The translations under genes were made by a program, and so were the position numbers. From positions 617,501 through 681,500 of the forward strand of contig JAFMOC010000159.1 of NCBI GenBank assembly GCA_019802505.1: a stretch of DNA of 64,000 nucleotides. The letters are read 5' to 3'. This DNA comes from Corydoras sp. C115 (taxonomy: Eukaryota; Chordata; Actinopteri; Siluriformes; Callichthyidae). The first letter of the stretch is position 1. Every line of letters begins with the position of its first letter. A model generated the notes under the pieces. It saw nothing but the letters and a program-made list of their open reading frames with translations. It was not told the DNA's origin and ran no database searches. This document shows positions 23,791-64,000 of the stretch, piece by piece.

Positions 23791-24039
23791 GGCTGCAAGG
23801 TGGCTTAGTGGTTAGCACGTTCGCCTCACAGCGCTAGGGATTCCCGGTTCGAATCTCTTCTGAGTTTCCATGTTCTCTCCGTGTCCGCGTGGGTTTCCTC
23901 CGGGTTCTCCAGTTTCCTCCCACAGTCCAAAAACATTGATCAATCTATCTATGCCCAGCGATAGATTGGCACCCTGTCCTGGGTGTATCTGCCCAGCGCC
24001 CAAGACGTTCTCTCCTGGATGGGCATAGGGAACCCCCTG
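23791..24039 (+). mobile_element. S1 SINE, internal deletion, 3' truncated
   Basis: GGCTGCAAGGTGGCTTAGTGG; it jumps from AAACATTGATCAA to CTATGCCCAGCG; ends at GGGAACCCC against a Tc1 fragment. Confidence 0.85.
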
Positions 24040-24040
24040 G

Positions 24041-24175
24041 GAGCATGAGATATTATTCTCACATACGGATCGGCCACCACAGACTCCAGACCTGAACCCC
24101 ATTGAGAATCTTTGGTTATGTGCTGGAGAAGAATTTGTGCACTGGTCCAAACCAAAGGAAATCACTAGATGTTGT
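24041..24175 (+). mobile_element. Tc1-like transposase fragment 1
   Basis: Encodes YYSHTDRPPQTPDLNPIENL, the end of a Tc1 DDE domain. It abuts an S1 SINE at 24040. Confidence 0.65.
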
Positions 24176-24268
24176 AGAAGTAAGAAAGAAGATGTTGTAG
24201 AAGTTTGAGAAGAAAACTCAAAACTCAAAGAAGAAAGGAAGACACTCATACTTGAAAATATACATTCA

Positions 24269-24604
24269 GGCATTCATTATCTTCCGCTTTATCCTCTATT
24301 AGGGTCGCGGTGGGGTTCCCCATGCCCATCCAGGGGAGAACGTTTCGGGCGCTGGGCAGATACACCCAGGACAGGGACGCCAATCTATTGCTGGTGAAAA
24401 TATGCTTATAAATGAAAATTGTCTGGAGTGTACTGTGTGAGTGTGTGTTGTGGGGGGTTATTCATGGAACATTCATTCATTCATTCATTATCTCCCGCTT
24501 TATCCTCTATTAGGGTCGCGGTGGGTTCCCCATCCCCATCCAGGGGAGAACGTCTCGGGCGCTGGGCAGATACAACCAGGACAGGGCGCCAATCTATTGC
24601 TGGT
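24269..24604 (-). mobile_element. Two S1 SINE 3' parts in a tandem duplication
   Basis: 24269-24394 and 24472-24604 both stop at CAATCTATTGCTGG and are followed by the same flank TGAAAATAT.CTTA. Confidence 0.88.
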
Positions 24605-24639
24605 GAAAATATACTTACAGTATAAATGAAAATTGTCTG

Positions 24640-25035
24640 GAGTGTACTGTGTGAGTGTATGTTGTGGGAGGTTATTCATGGAACATTGGGAACAAAATCA
24701 CAGTGATAACATCACCTGATGTTGAGTTAAGATGGTTTATTTTAATCACATAAGATGTGGTATGATAAAAAAGAGATGTTCTTGTGTTTTAGAAAGGTCA
24801 AATTGTGAAAGAGTGGTTCAGGGAGCATGAGATATTATTTACACATATGGATCGGCCGACACAGACTCCAGACCTGAACCCCAAGATCTTTGGGATGTGC
24901 TGGAGAAGACTTTACACAGTGGTCCAAATCTCAATCATCATTACAAGATCAAGGAGAAGAATTAATGCACCTTTGGACAGAAATAAATGTTGTAACATTG
25001 CAGAAGCTTGTAGAAACATGCTGTAAAAAAAAATC
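24640..25035 (+). mobile_element. Tc1-like transposase fragment 2
   Basis: Plus-strand frame VKEWFREHEILFTHMDRPTQ then TPDLNP, then a frame change and IAEACRNML near the C-terminus. The upstream part (24640-24780) is repeated at 22050-22180. Confidence 0.65.
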
Positions 25036-25256
25036 TTTTTTTTTGGCCAGGCAGCGTACAACATAACATTAATGTAGCACAATTGTTATAGATTACTGTG
25101 GTAGGAGCACCATGGTGCTGAGGGAGAAGGCAGAGCCATTGAAAATGGATTTTGATTATAGATCATTATCATACCTGACACGGCTCCGCATAATGAGTGT
25201 GTGCACACTTTATAACTGGGAACATCACATGCCGTGGGAAGAGAGACCGGACAGGA

Positions 25257-25540
25257 CATCCATCCATTATCGTCCGCTTCATCCAGGGGAGAACATTTCG
25301 GGCGCTGGGCAGATACACCACACTCACACTCACTCACACAGACACACTCTATATGGGGCAATTTGGAGAATTCAATTGACCTTGATCCATGTTTTTGGAC
25401 TGTGGTAGGAAACCGGAGAACCCGGAGGAAACCCATGCAGACACGGGGAGAACATGGAAACTCCACCCAGATGGGGATTCGAACTGGGAATCCCTAGTGC
25501 TGAGAGGAGAACGTGCTAACCACTAAGCCACCGTGCCGCC
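25257..25540 (-). mobile_element. S1 SINE, paralogue of 21103-21422
   Basis: Same CCATTATCGTCCGCTTCATCC deletion variant and the same downstream flank CACTATAC.TTATTATTA. Confidence 0.9.
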
Positions 25541-26019
25541 CACTATACATTATTATTATAATATTAATATTGTAATTATTATTATTAGTGTTTTTTTCCA
25601 AAAATCAAGTGTTCACGAGTTGCTTGATTATCACAATAAGTTTTAGTTATTTAAGGGAAAACTGAACAATAAAAATGTATGTTTTATCATGCAATCATTT
25701 GATACGTAGCTTAATATATACACAGGATTATATCACTGTCTGTTGTAGATGTTTCATAAGAAGGAAAACTCAGAAGGAAGGAAAACACTTATACTTGTAA
25801 AAAGTATAAGTATACATAACATTAATGTAGCACAATTGTTATAGATTACTGTGGTAGGAGCACCATGGTGCGGGGGAGAAGGCAGAGCCATTGAAAATGG
25901 ATTTTGATTATAGATCATTATCATACCTGACACGGCTCCGCATAATGAGTGTGTGCACACTTTATAACCGGGAACATCACATGCCGTGGGGAGAGAGACC
26001 GGACAGGACTGGTGTGATC

Positions 26020-26216
26020 GGTGCGGTAGCTCAGTGGTTAGGGTGTTGGGCTATCAATCTGAAGGTTGGGGGTTCAAATCCCAGGTCCACTGAAGTTACC
26101 AGTGTGAGTTCTGGAGCAAGACCCTTAACCTCATTGCTCCAGGGATGTTGTGATGAACCCTGTGCTCAGCTTGTAAGTCGCTTTGGATAAAAGCATCTGC
26201 TAAATGACCAAATGTA
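26020..26216 (+). mobile_element. S3 (V-SINE-like) SINE, full length
   Basis: GGTGCGGTAGCTCAGTGGTTAG carries an A box, GGGTTCAAATCCC a B box, and CGCTTTGGATAAAAGCATCTGCTAAATG the V-SINE core. It interrupts no recognisable element and abuts an S1 copy at 26218. Confidence 0.8.
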
Positions 26217-26217
26217 T

Positions 26218-26483
26218 CCATTATCCATCCATCCATTATCTTCCGCTTTATCTTCTTTTAGGGTCGCGGGGGGGTTCCCCATGCCCATCCAGGGGAGAAC
26301 ATTTCGGGCGCTGGGCAAATACACCCAATCTATGAACTCAATTGACTTGATCCATGTTTTTAGACTGTGGAAGGAAACCGGAGAACCTGGAGGAAACCCA
26401 CGTGGACACTGGGAGAACATGGAAACTCCACCAAGATGGAGATTCGAACCGGGAACCCTAGTGCTGAGCCACCATGCCGTCCA
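26218..26483 (-). mobile_element. S1 SINE with internal deletions
   Basis: CCATTATCCATCCATCCATTATC to GAGCCACCATGCCGTCC. Confidence 0.85.
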
Positions 26484-26499
26484 TGCTGGTAGTTAATGC

Positions 26500-26551
26500 C
26501 AAAAAAATTCATAAATTTCACTTTGGGATCAATAAAGTATCTATCTATCTA
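26500..26551 (+). mobile_element. LINE 3' tail with (ATCT)n
   Basis: TTTCACTTTGGGATCAATAAAGTATCTATCTATCT is a typical non-LTR 3' terminus ending in a short tetranucleotide repeat. Confidence 0.45.
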
Positions 26552-26582
26552 AAATGGTTCTAAATGTGAATTTGTTTGAATG

Positions 26583-26875
26583 TGTGTCTGGCAAAGCTGT
26601 TCACTCCTGTTCACAGCTGTTCAGCGCTTTGTTTAATATCTGTACATAGCTGTCCTACACTGTTGTTGCTGCCTGGCCGCTCAAGGAGGATGAGTCCCCC
26701 ACTGAGTCTTGGTCCTCCCAAGGTTTCTTCCTTAAATAACAACATAAAAGGGAGTTTTTTCTTGCCACTGTCGCTTCGGCTTGCTCTTTGAGGGTTTAAA
26801 GGCTTTTCATTCTGTAAAGCTGCTTTGTGACAATGTACTGTTGTAAAAAGCGCTAAATAAATAAATAACTTACTA
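26583..26875 (+). mobile_element. Interspersed non-LTR 3' end, copy 1 (AAAGCTGCTTTGTGACAATG type)
   Basis: Contains CCCAAGGTTTCTTCCTTAAA, GGGAGTTTTTTCTTGCCAC, AAAGCTGCTTTGTGACAATG and AAAAAGCGCTAAATAAATAA, recognisable from memory as the 3' part of a common fish retroelement. A second copy ends at 47950. Confidence 0.55.
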
Positions 26876-27004
26876 TACTTGCACAGTATTGTACACAGGG
26901 GCAACAAGGTGGGGCAGTGGTTTGCGCGCCCACCTCTCAACTGGGTAAAAAAGATTTTTTGTGTTATTAATGCCAAACTTATTTGTTAAATATAAACAAA
27001 CGGC

Positions 27005-27365
27005 TCGGGCGGCACGGTGGCTTAGTGGTTAGCACGTTCTCCTCTCAGCGCTAGGGAATCCCGGTTCGAATCCCAATCTGGAGTTTCCATGTTTTCCCCG
27101 TGTCCGCGTGGGTTTCCTCCGGGTTCTCCGGTTTCCTCCCTCAGTCCAAAAACATGCATCGTCAATTAAGTTCTCTATAAAATTGCCCCATATAGTGTGT
27201 TTGTGTGAGTGAGGGAGTATCCAGCGATAGATTGACGCCCTGTCCTGGGTCTACCTGCCCAGCACCCGAAACGTTCTCCCCTGGATGGGCATGTGGAACC
27301 CCCCCACGACCCTAATAGAGGATAAAAGTGGAAGATAATGAATGAATGATGAATGAATGAATGAA
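27005..27365 (+). mobile_element. S1 SINE, full length
   Basis: GGGCGGCACGGTGGCTTAGTGG to (GAAT)n. It is the last repeat before the npr3 3' UTR. Confidence 0.92.
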
Positions 27366-27539
27366 TGAAATAAACGGCTCAGCCAACCAGATTTGAGGAT
27401 CAGAACTGCTCGGTCTATTATGTCATTTTTTTCAAAGATTAAAAAAGCAAGACATGAGGCTTCTGACATGACAGCAGTTCTACACAGAAGAGGGTTCATT
27501 TAGAAAGTCGAGTAAATAACACTCAAATGTCAGAAAACA

Positions 27540-28632
27540 AGTTTATTGTTTAATTAATATACAATAATACAAATAAATATGAGTTCTACCTGGGTTTGTT
27601 TTGCATACAAATCAGTTAACTGAGTTCAACAAAGGTGAGAAAAAAACACTTTAAATTAATACTTCAGACATTTAACAAAACAAAACATTAAAAATAACAG
27701 GACTTACCTACATCTGAATAAACTGCACGAATTTCTACGGAGCTCCAAAAATATCCACCACAAACTTTATTAACTAATTAATGAATTTATTATTTTAAAT
27801 GTCATTTTTCTAAATTAATTTATCATTTTATCAGTGCTCAATTCTTAAAGAGTGTAAAATGGAATTAACTCGTTAAAATAATTAGAATTAATGTTTTTTT
27901 TCTACCTAGAGAACTACTGGCTCTAAGAAATGTTTACGTTTCAGAACTTCATTTCTTTCTTAGTTTATTTTTCAAGATTCTTTTTACAAGATATTTAGGA
28001 AAAAATTAAATGTCATTGTAATTGTCATACAATAAAAAGAAAAACACATACATGTCATGGTTTTACATCAGTCTTACACTTTGTAGTGTTGTTAAACAGA
28101 ACTTTAATTTCCTCTTTTATTTTATTTGTTTCTGCACTGCTATAGTTTTAGTCACTCGGTTTGTCTAGGAGTACCCCAAAACAAGAGCTGTACAAAAACA
28201 CAATCCTCACAAAAGGATATCTATAACTTGTGAATATAAAAAACTATTTTCTTTTAACAAAATACGACCTCTCTTTTCGCCAAAGCCTCTTATACTGTTT
28301 TTTTTTTCATTCCGTGTTTTTTTTTTGAGAAACAGTAAGAATTCAGGGAAGTAGTTCTTCATCTCTCATTTCAGATAAGACACAAGGTCCATAGATTACC
28401 CAAATTAAACGATTATTTCCAAGTAAACCACAAGCAGTTCATGATTAATACTGCGATTTCCTGAGTTTCTAAAAGTCAATCACATAAGGCACTTAGAAAA
28501 ACCATACTATGTAATCTTTAGGTTTCAGTCAGGACTTCTGGATTTGTTTTTTGTTTGATGTTTTTTGTCTCGCGTTCGTATTTACACAAACAAACATTTG
28601 CACATTTCATTGACATGTCATTTCCATATAAA
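27540..28632 (-). other. npr3 3' UTR and downstream, repeat-free
   Basis: No SINE or transposon is recognisable between about 27.37 kb and 28.83 kb, unlike all other intergenic and intronic stretches. AATAAA signals in gene orientation occur at 28126-28121 and 28121-28116, 27969-27964 and 27771-27766, so alternative poly(A) sites are plausible. The true end is not determinable here. Confidence 0.5.
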
Positions 28633-59513
<30,881 letters not shown>

Positions 59514-59900
59514 GGTGCTGTGTGGTGTGGTGTGGTTTGGTGTTGTCCTCCTTCTAGAACGTCTTATCGGAACCTCCCTGCGGGAACTTTGTCCTCTTTG
59601 TCTCACGTTTGTGACACAGACTGCGGGAAACTCGCTACTGTGCAGCACCGTTCCAAAGCTGGCGGGTCAGACGCTTCATTCTGTTCTCCGCACTTTACGA
59701 ATAAACGGCGCTTTTCAGGCTGTCTCTGTCTCTGTCTCTGTGTCTGTCTCTGTGTCTCTGTGTCTCCTCATGGCAACTTCTTGGCCGCGTTCTCTGCAAA
59801 TTCTCGAGTGTCAAACGCTGCAGGCGAGGAGAGCAAGTTTGAAGCATCCTTTTAATTAATATTCCGACGTCATTTCAACGCAGCCCACCTTTTCTTTAAA
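59514..59900 (-). promoter_or_regulatory. npr3 5' UTR and proximal promoter
   Basis: This is single-copy sequence directly upstream of the start codon, moderately CpG-rich. In gene orientation it holds a CRE-like TGACGTC (59872-59866), an AT-rich TTAATTAAAAGG about 10 bp downstream, and a (GAGACA)n-type purine tract (59765-59718). A 128-bp part (59653-59780) is duplicated at 61964-62092. The transcription start is inferred, not seen. Confidence 0.45.
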
Positions 59901-59965
59901 GCTACAGTAAGCACAAATTCTGTGCGAGTTTATCCATCCATTAGCTTCCACTTTCCATTTATTTT

Positions 59966-60310
59966 CATTCATTATCTCCCGCTTTATCCTCTATTAGGGT
60001 CACGGTGGGGTTCCCCATGCCCATCCAGGGGAGAACGTCTCGGGCGCTGGGCAGATAGACCCAGGACAGGGCGCCAATCCATCGCTGGGCACACACTCAC
60101 TCACTCAAACACACTCTATATGGGGCAATTTTTTGAGAATTCAATTGACTTGATCCATGTTTTTGGACTGTGGGAGGAAACCGGAGAACCCGGAGGAAAC
60201 CCACGCCGACACGGGGAGAACATGGAAACTCCACCCAGATGGGGATTCGAACCGGGAATCCCTAGCGCTGAGAGGCGAACGTGCTAACCACTAAGCCACC
60301 GTGCCGCCCC
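59966..60310 (-). mobile_element. S1 SINE, full length, npr3 upstream
   Basis: ATTCATTATCTCCCGC to GCCACCGTGCCGCC; CCATTTATTTT lies on both sides (59955-59965 and 60308-60318), a target duplication. Confidence 0.93.
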
Positions 60311-60348
60311 ATTTATTTTTATTACATTTATTTATCACTTTACACGGG

Positions 60349-61150
60349 CCGGCACGTTCGCTTCTCAGCGCTAGGGATTCCCGGTTCGAATCCCCATCTG
60401 GGTGGAGTTTAGAGCTGTGCGGATCGATACAAATATCGATAATATCGATACCAACGCTGGTATTGGTATTGAACAATACTTGCGTAAAAATATCGATACT
60501 CAAGTTTTTTGTGTGTGAAAATTCCTTTTTTATTGTTTTGCCTAAGAACAATTCTATTTGAAAAAAAGAAACAAAGAAAGAAAAATCTGTCTAGTGAGGG
60601 GAGCATTTTGACTTTATATTTGTATTGTCGTTTCTCCTTTTGTACCTCAAAATATATATATTTTCCTCACGTTAAAGCAAACTTTGTTTTATTGCTGTTC
60701 CATTGTTTCTAAACAAAGATGTTGATTGGGATACATTATTTTGTTGTCACCTACAATGTTTGGGGAAATTCTATACTAGGTCTTTTGGATCAATGAAGCT
60801 TAAATATTAAAAAGTATCGGTATCGAATATCGCGATATTGGCCCTGTATTTACTTGGTATCGCACAGCTCTAGTGAAGTTTCCATGTTCTCCCCGTGTCT
60901 GTGTGGGTTTCCTCCGACTTCTCCGGTTTCCTCCCACAGTCCAAAAACATGGATCAAGTTAATTGAGTTCTCTGAATTGCCCCATATAGAGTGTGTCTGT
61001 GTGAGTGAGTGTGTGCCCAGTGATGGATTGGCGCCCCTGTCCTGGGTCTTTCTGCCCAGCGCCCGAGACGTTCTCCCCTGGATGGGCATGGGGAACCCCA
61101 CCGCGACCCTAATAGAGGATAAAAGCAGAAGATAATGAATGAATGAATAA
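60349..61150 (+). mobile_element. S1 SINE split by hAT MITE copy B
   Basis: 60349-60409 (A box deleted: GGCACGTTCGCTTCTCAGC) and 60881-61150. Confidence 0.9.
60410..60872 (-). mobile_element. hAT-type MITE, family 1 copy B, inverted relative to copy A
   Basis: Same ends as copy A and most of the same internal sequence in reverse orientation. Target duplication GTGGAGTT (60402-60409) / GTGAAGTT (60873-60880), one mismatch. It splits an S1 SINE between GGGTGGAGTT and TCCATGTTCTCC. Confidence 0.85.
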
Positions 61151-61180
61151 ATAAAAAGAAATATCTGGCTACAAGCAAAG

Positions 61181-61535
61181 GGCGGCACGGTGGCGTAGTG
61201 GTTAGCATGTTCTCCTCTCAGCACAAGAGATTCCCAGTTCGAATCCCCATCTGGGTGGAGTTTCCATGTTCTCCCCGTGTCTGCGTGGGTTTCCTCCGGG
61301 TTCTCCGGTTTCCTCCCACAGTTCAAAAACATGAATCAAGTTAATTGAGTGCTCCAAATTGCCCCATATAGAGTGTGTTTGAGTGTGTGAGTGTGTACCC
61401 AGCGATGGATTGGCGCCCTGTCCTGGGTCTTTCTGCCCAGCGCCCGAGACGTTCTCCCCTGGATGGGCATGGGGAACCCCACCGCGACCCTAATAGAGGA
61501 TAAAGCGGGAGATAATGAATGAATGAATGAATGAA
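61181..61535 (+). mobile_element. S1 SINE after the AAGAAATATCTGGCTACAAG spacer, copy 3
   Basis: GGCGGCACGGTGGCGTAGTGG; TCTTTCTGCCCAGC variant shared with the copy ending at 61140. Confidence 0.93.
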
Positions 61536-61564
61536 TAAAAAGAAATATCTGGCTACAAGCAAAG

Positions 61565-61850
61565 GGCGGCACGGTGGCTTAGTGGTTAGTATGTTCTCCT
61601 CTCAGCACAAGAGATTCCTGGTTCGAATCCCCATCTGGGTGGAGTTTCCATGTTCTCCCCGTGTCGGCGTGGGTTTCCTCCGGGTTCTCCGGTTTCCTCC
61701 CACAGTCCAAAAACATGGATCATGTTGCCCCTTATACAGTGTGTCTGTGTGAGTGAGTGTGTGCCCAGCGATGGATTGGCGCCCTGTCCTGGGTGTATCT
61801 GCCCAGCGCCCGAGACGTTCTCCACTGGATGGACATGGGGAACCCCACAT
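61565..61850 (+). mobile_element. S1 SINE after the same spacer, copy 4, 3' truncated
   Basis: GGCGGCACGGTGGCTTAGTGG; it ends GGGGAACCCCAC. GTCGGCGTGG and GCACAAGAGATTCC variants link it to the other spacer copies. Confidence 0.92.
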
Positions 61851-62099
61851 TTATAAATTATCAACATTTATGGTACAATATATTTTTATTTCCAAGGGCC
61901 CTCCATTTTAAGAATCCTCTGACTATTAGGAACTTTGACCCCAGGGCCTCTTGGGGGCCCTAGCCAAAGCTGGCGGGTCAGATGCTTCGTTCTGTTCTCC
62001 GCACTTTATGAATAAACGGCGTGAGGCGCTTTTCAGGCTGTCTCTGTCTCTGTCTCTGTCTCTGTGTCTCTGTGTCTCCTCATGGCAACTTCGCCTCTC

Positions 62100-62487
62100 C
62101 CACGTTCTCCCCTGGATGGGCATGGGGAACCCCACCGCGACCCTTTCATTCATTCATTCATTCATTATCTCCCGCTTTATCCTCTATTAGTTCCCCATGC
62201 CCATCCAGGGAAGAACGTCTCGGGCGCTGGGCAGATACACCCAGGACAGGGCGCCAATCCATCGCTGGGCACACACTCACTCACACAGACACACTCTATA
62301 TGGGGCAATATAGAGAACTCAATTAACTTGATCCATGTTTTTGGACTGTGGGAGGAAACCGGAGAACCCGGAGGAAACCCACACGGACACGGGGAGAACA
62401 TGGAAACTCCACCCAGATGGGAATTCAAACCGGGAATCCCTAGCGCTGAGAGGCGAATGTGCTAACCACTAAGCCACCGTGCCGCCC
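62100..62487. mobile_element. S1 3' tip (plus) joined to full S1 (minus)
   Basis: Plus 62100-62143 is joined at CGCGACCCTTTCATTCATTC to minus 62144-62487. Confidence 0.85.
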
Positions 62488-62504
62488 ATATACTGTATAT
62501 ATAT

Positions 62505-62665
62505 ATGTGTCTAAATTGCCTATATATATGTAGTGTGTGAGTGTGCTGTCCAACGTAGATTGGCATCCTGTCCTGGGTGTATCTGTCTAGCGCCCAAAAC
62601 AATTTCCCCTGGATGGGCATGTGAAGCCTCCCTGCAACCCTAATAGAGGATTAAGGTGAGATATA
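62505..62665 (+). mobile_element. S1 SINE 3' part, degenerate
   Basis: TCTAAATTGCCTATATATATG to GAGGATTAAGGTGAGATAT. Confidence 0.65.
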
Positions 62666-62687
62666 AATGTGTGTGTATATAAAGTTT

Positions 62688-62760
62688 TAACAGTACCAGG
62701 TCAAAAGTTTGGACACATTGTCTTCTTGTTAAATGGACTTTGTAGTTTTACAATTAAATC
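62688..62760 (+). mobile_element. Tc1-type terminal repeat remnant
   Basis: ACAGTACCAGGTCAAAAGTTTGGACACATTGTCTTCTTGTTA is the same terminal type as at 53846. A degenerate interior may extend to about 62900. Confidence 0.5.
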
Positions 62761-62921
62761 TCAAATTCTCCTAATTCACTTTGTCTCTATTTACGCTCCA
62801 TGGTCCTAATAATTTGTTTTAAGGAGAAAGCTTGATCACAGTACAGGTATTTTATTTTTAACTCTTAAGTTTGACAGGAGCTTCACTGTCCAAAGTCATA
62901 CATACTGCATATGTTCAACTG

Positions 62922-63312
62922 TGGCGGCACGGTGGCTTAGTGGTTAGCACGTTCGCCTCTCAGCACTAGGGATTCCCGGTTCGAATCCCCATCTGGGTGG
63001 AGTTTCCATGTTCTCCCCGTGTCTGCGTGGGTCTCCTCCGGGTTCTCCGGTTTCCTCCCACAGTCCAAAAACATGGATCAAGTCAATTGAGTTCTGCAAA
63101 TTGCCCCATGTAGAGTGTGTATGCGTGCGTGTCTGTGTGAGTGAGTGTGTGCCCAGCGTTAGATTAGCACCCTGTCGTGGGTGTATCTGCCCAGTGCCCG
63201 AAATGTTCTCCCCTGAATGGGCATAGGGAACAACACCCCCCCCCCCCCCCCCCCCCGCGCGACCCTAATAGAGGATAAAGCGGAAGATAATGAATGAATG
63301 AATGAATGAATG
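62922..63312 (+). mobile_element. S1 SINE with the longest C-run
   Basis: GGCGGCACGGTGGCTTAGTGG to (GAAT)n; about 21 C at 63236-63256; TGTTCAACT on both sides (62912-62920 and 63311-63319). Confidence 0.94.
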
Positions 63313-63319
63313 TTCAACT

Positions 63320-63930
63320 CTTTTGCTGGACTCTCGAGTTATTCTTGTCCTGATGCTGGTTTAATATTTGATTCAGGTCAATTTTGGGGGCTGATTCAGG
63401 TCTTGTTGGGTAATTTGAGCAATCAGCACAATGATTTGCTTTGTATTTCCTAATGGTTATGCAACGTGACAGAAGTAGTGCTGCTGTCAACCATCTGAGA
63501 ATGTAGCGTTAAGGAAGTACTCCTGAAAGTTGTCTGCTGTAACGGAATTCTCTGGAAATTCTAACAGATCAAGGCATGTCTTTCATTTCACAAAAACACT
63601 CTCTGCAAGATGTATAAATTATTGAGATAGACAATAGTGTACTCAGCATGCAGCATACAGAGAGCGAGAGAACGATTAGGTCAGGCCATTAACCATTAAA
63701 TATTAAAATATGGAAATGGCAATTAAATTCTATTAACCCCAAGAGAGAGCAACCCACACACCTATCATTATAAAGCTCTGCAATCCCAAAGAACTGAGCA
63801 AACACCAGTCCACACAACTCACACTAACACACTACAGACTCAGCTTCAGAGTCAATACTCAAACCCCAATCGGACAAACCAAATTACACAAAAACTAATA
63901 TGTAATCATTTAAATCACTAGGGAATATGT
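63320..63930. other. npr3 far upstream, no recognised feature
   Basis: Single-copy-looking sequence without a recognisable exon or repeat; the last 200 bp are A/C-rich on the plus strand. Confidence 0.45.
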
Positions 63931-64000
63931 AGGGCGGCACGGTGGCTTAGTGGTTAGCACGTTCGCCTCTCAGCGCTAGGGATTCCCGGTTCCCCATCTG
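63931..64000 (+). mobile_element. S1 SINE head, cut by window edge
   Basis: AGGGCGGCACGGTGGCTTAGTGG to GGTTCCCCATCTG. Confidence 0.92.

Noticed and set aside
59514..59648. In-frame upstream Met for npr3 (45 extra residues)
   Set aside because: It would place a basic, Arg-rich leader before the signal peptide; the Met at 59513 gives a canonical signal sequence.

Overview
The window looks like nuclear DNA of a teleost fish, probably an otophysan and possibly a catfish. That placement is an inference from gene content and repeat style, not from a search. The sequence is AT-rich. I count about 70 copies or fragments of one tRNA-headed SINE, which by my tally cover roughly a quarter to a third of the window. 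It also carries cut-and-paste DNA transposons (hAT, Tc1/mariner, pogo-like), LINE 3' ends, a gypsy relic and long (TA)n arrays.

One intact gene is present: npr3 (natriuretic peptide receptor 3 / NPR-C, the clearance receptor) on the minus strand. Its coding region spans 59513 to 28633 in eight exons. I joined all of them by reading splice sites and codon phase; every intron is GT-AG and the spliced frame closes at 1506 nt (501 residues). Exon 1 is GC- and CpG-rich and encodes the signal peptide and the first half of the ligand-binding domain. Exons 2-6 complete the ectodomain, exon 7 encodes the transmembrane helix and exon 8 the short cytoplasmic tail. The seven introns are packed with SINEs and transposons, while the putative 3' UTR (about 27.4-28.6 kb) has none.

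Layout. 1-27.4 kb: no intact gene. It holds SINE arrays, a pogo-like relic (2.8-3.6 kb), a broken PIAS-family exon 2 (4.1-4.6 kb), a 700-bp polypurine tract (6.3-6.96 kb), two CpG-dense segments (about 7.7-8.0 and 9.95-10.2 kb), LINE relics (10.7-11.5 and 18.3-18.8 kb), a gypsy pol relic (17.8-18.3 kb), and a patchwork of duplicated blocks (21-26 kb). 27.4-59.5 kb: npr3. 59.5-64 kb: npr3 upstream region, with a duplicated promoter-proximal block and more SINEs.

The most interesting structures are four. (i) An inverted duplication of SINE plus unique flank brackets npr3 exons 6 and 7. (ii) A promoter-proximal block of npr3 is duplicated 2.3 kb upstream, and repeated SINE-spacer units lie on both sides of exon 1. 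(iii) An unclassified interspersed repeat carries a conserved internal hairpin. (iv) Nested insertions with readable target-site duplications, and one paralogous empty site, give a relative chronology. I found no CRISPR, viral or prokaryotic system.
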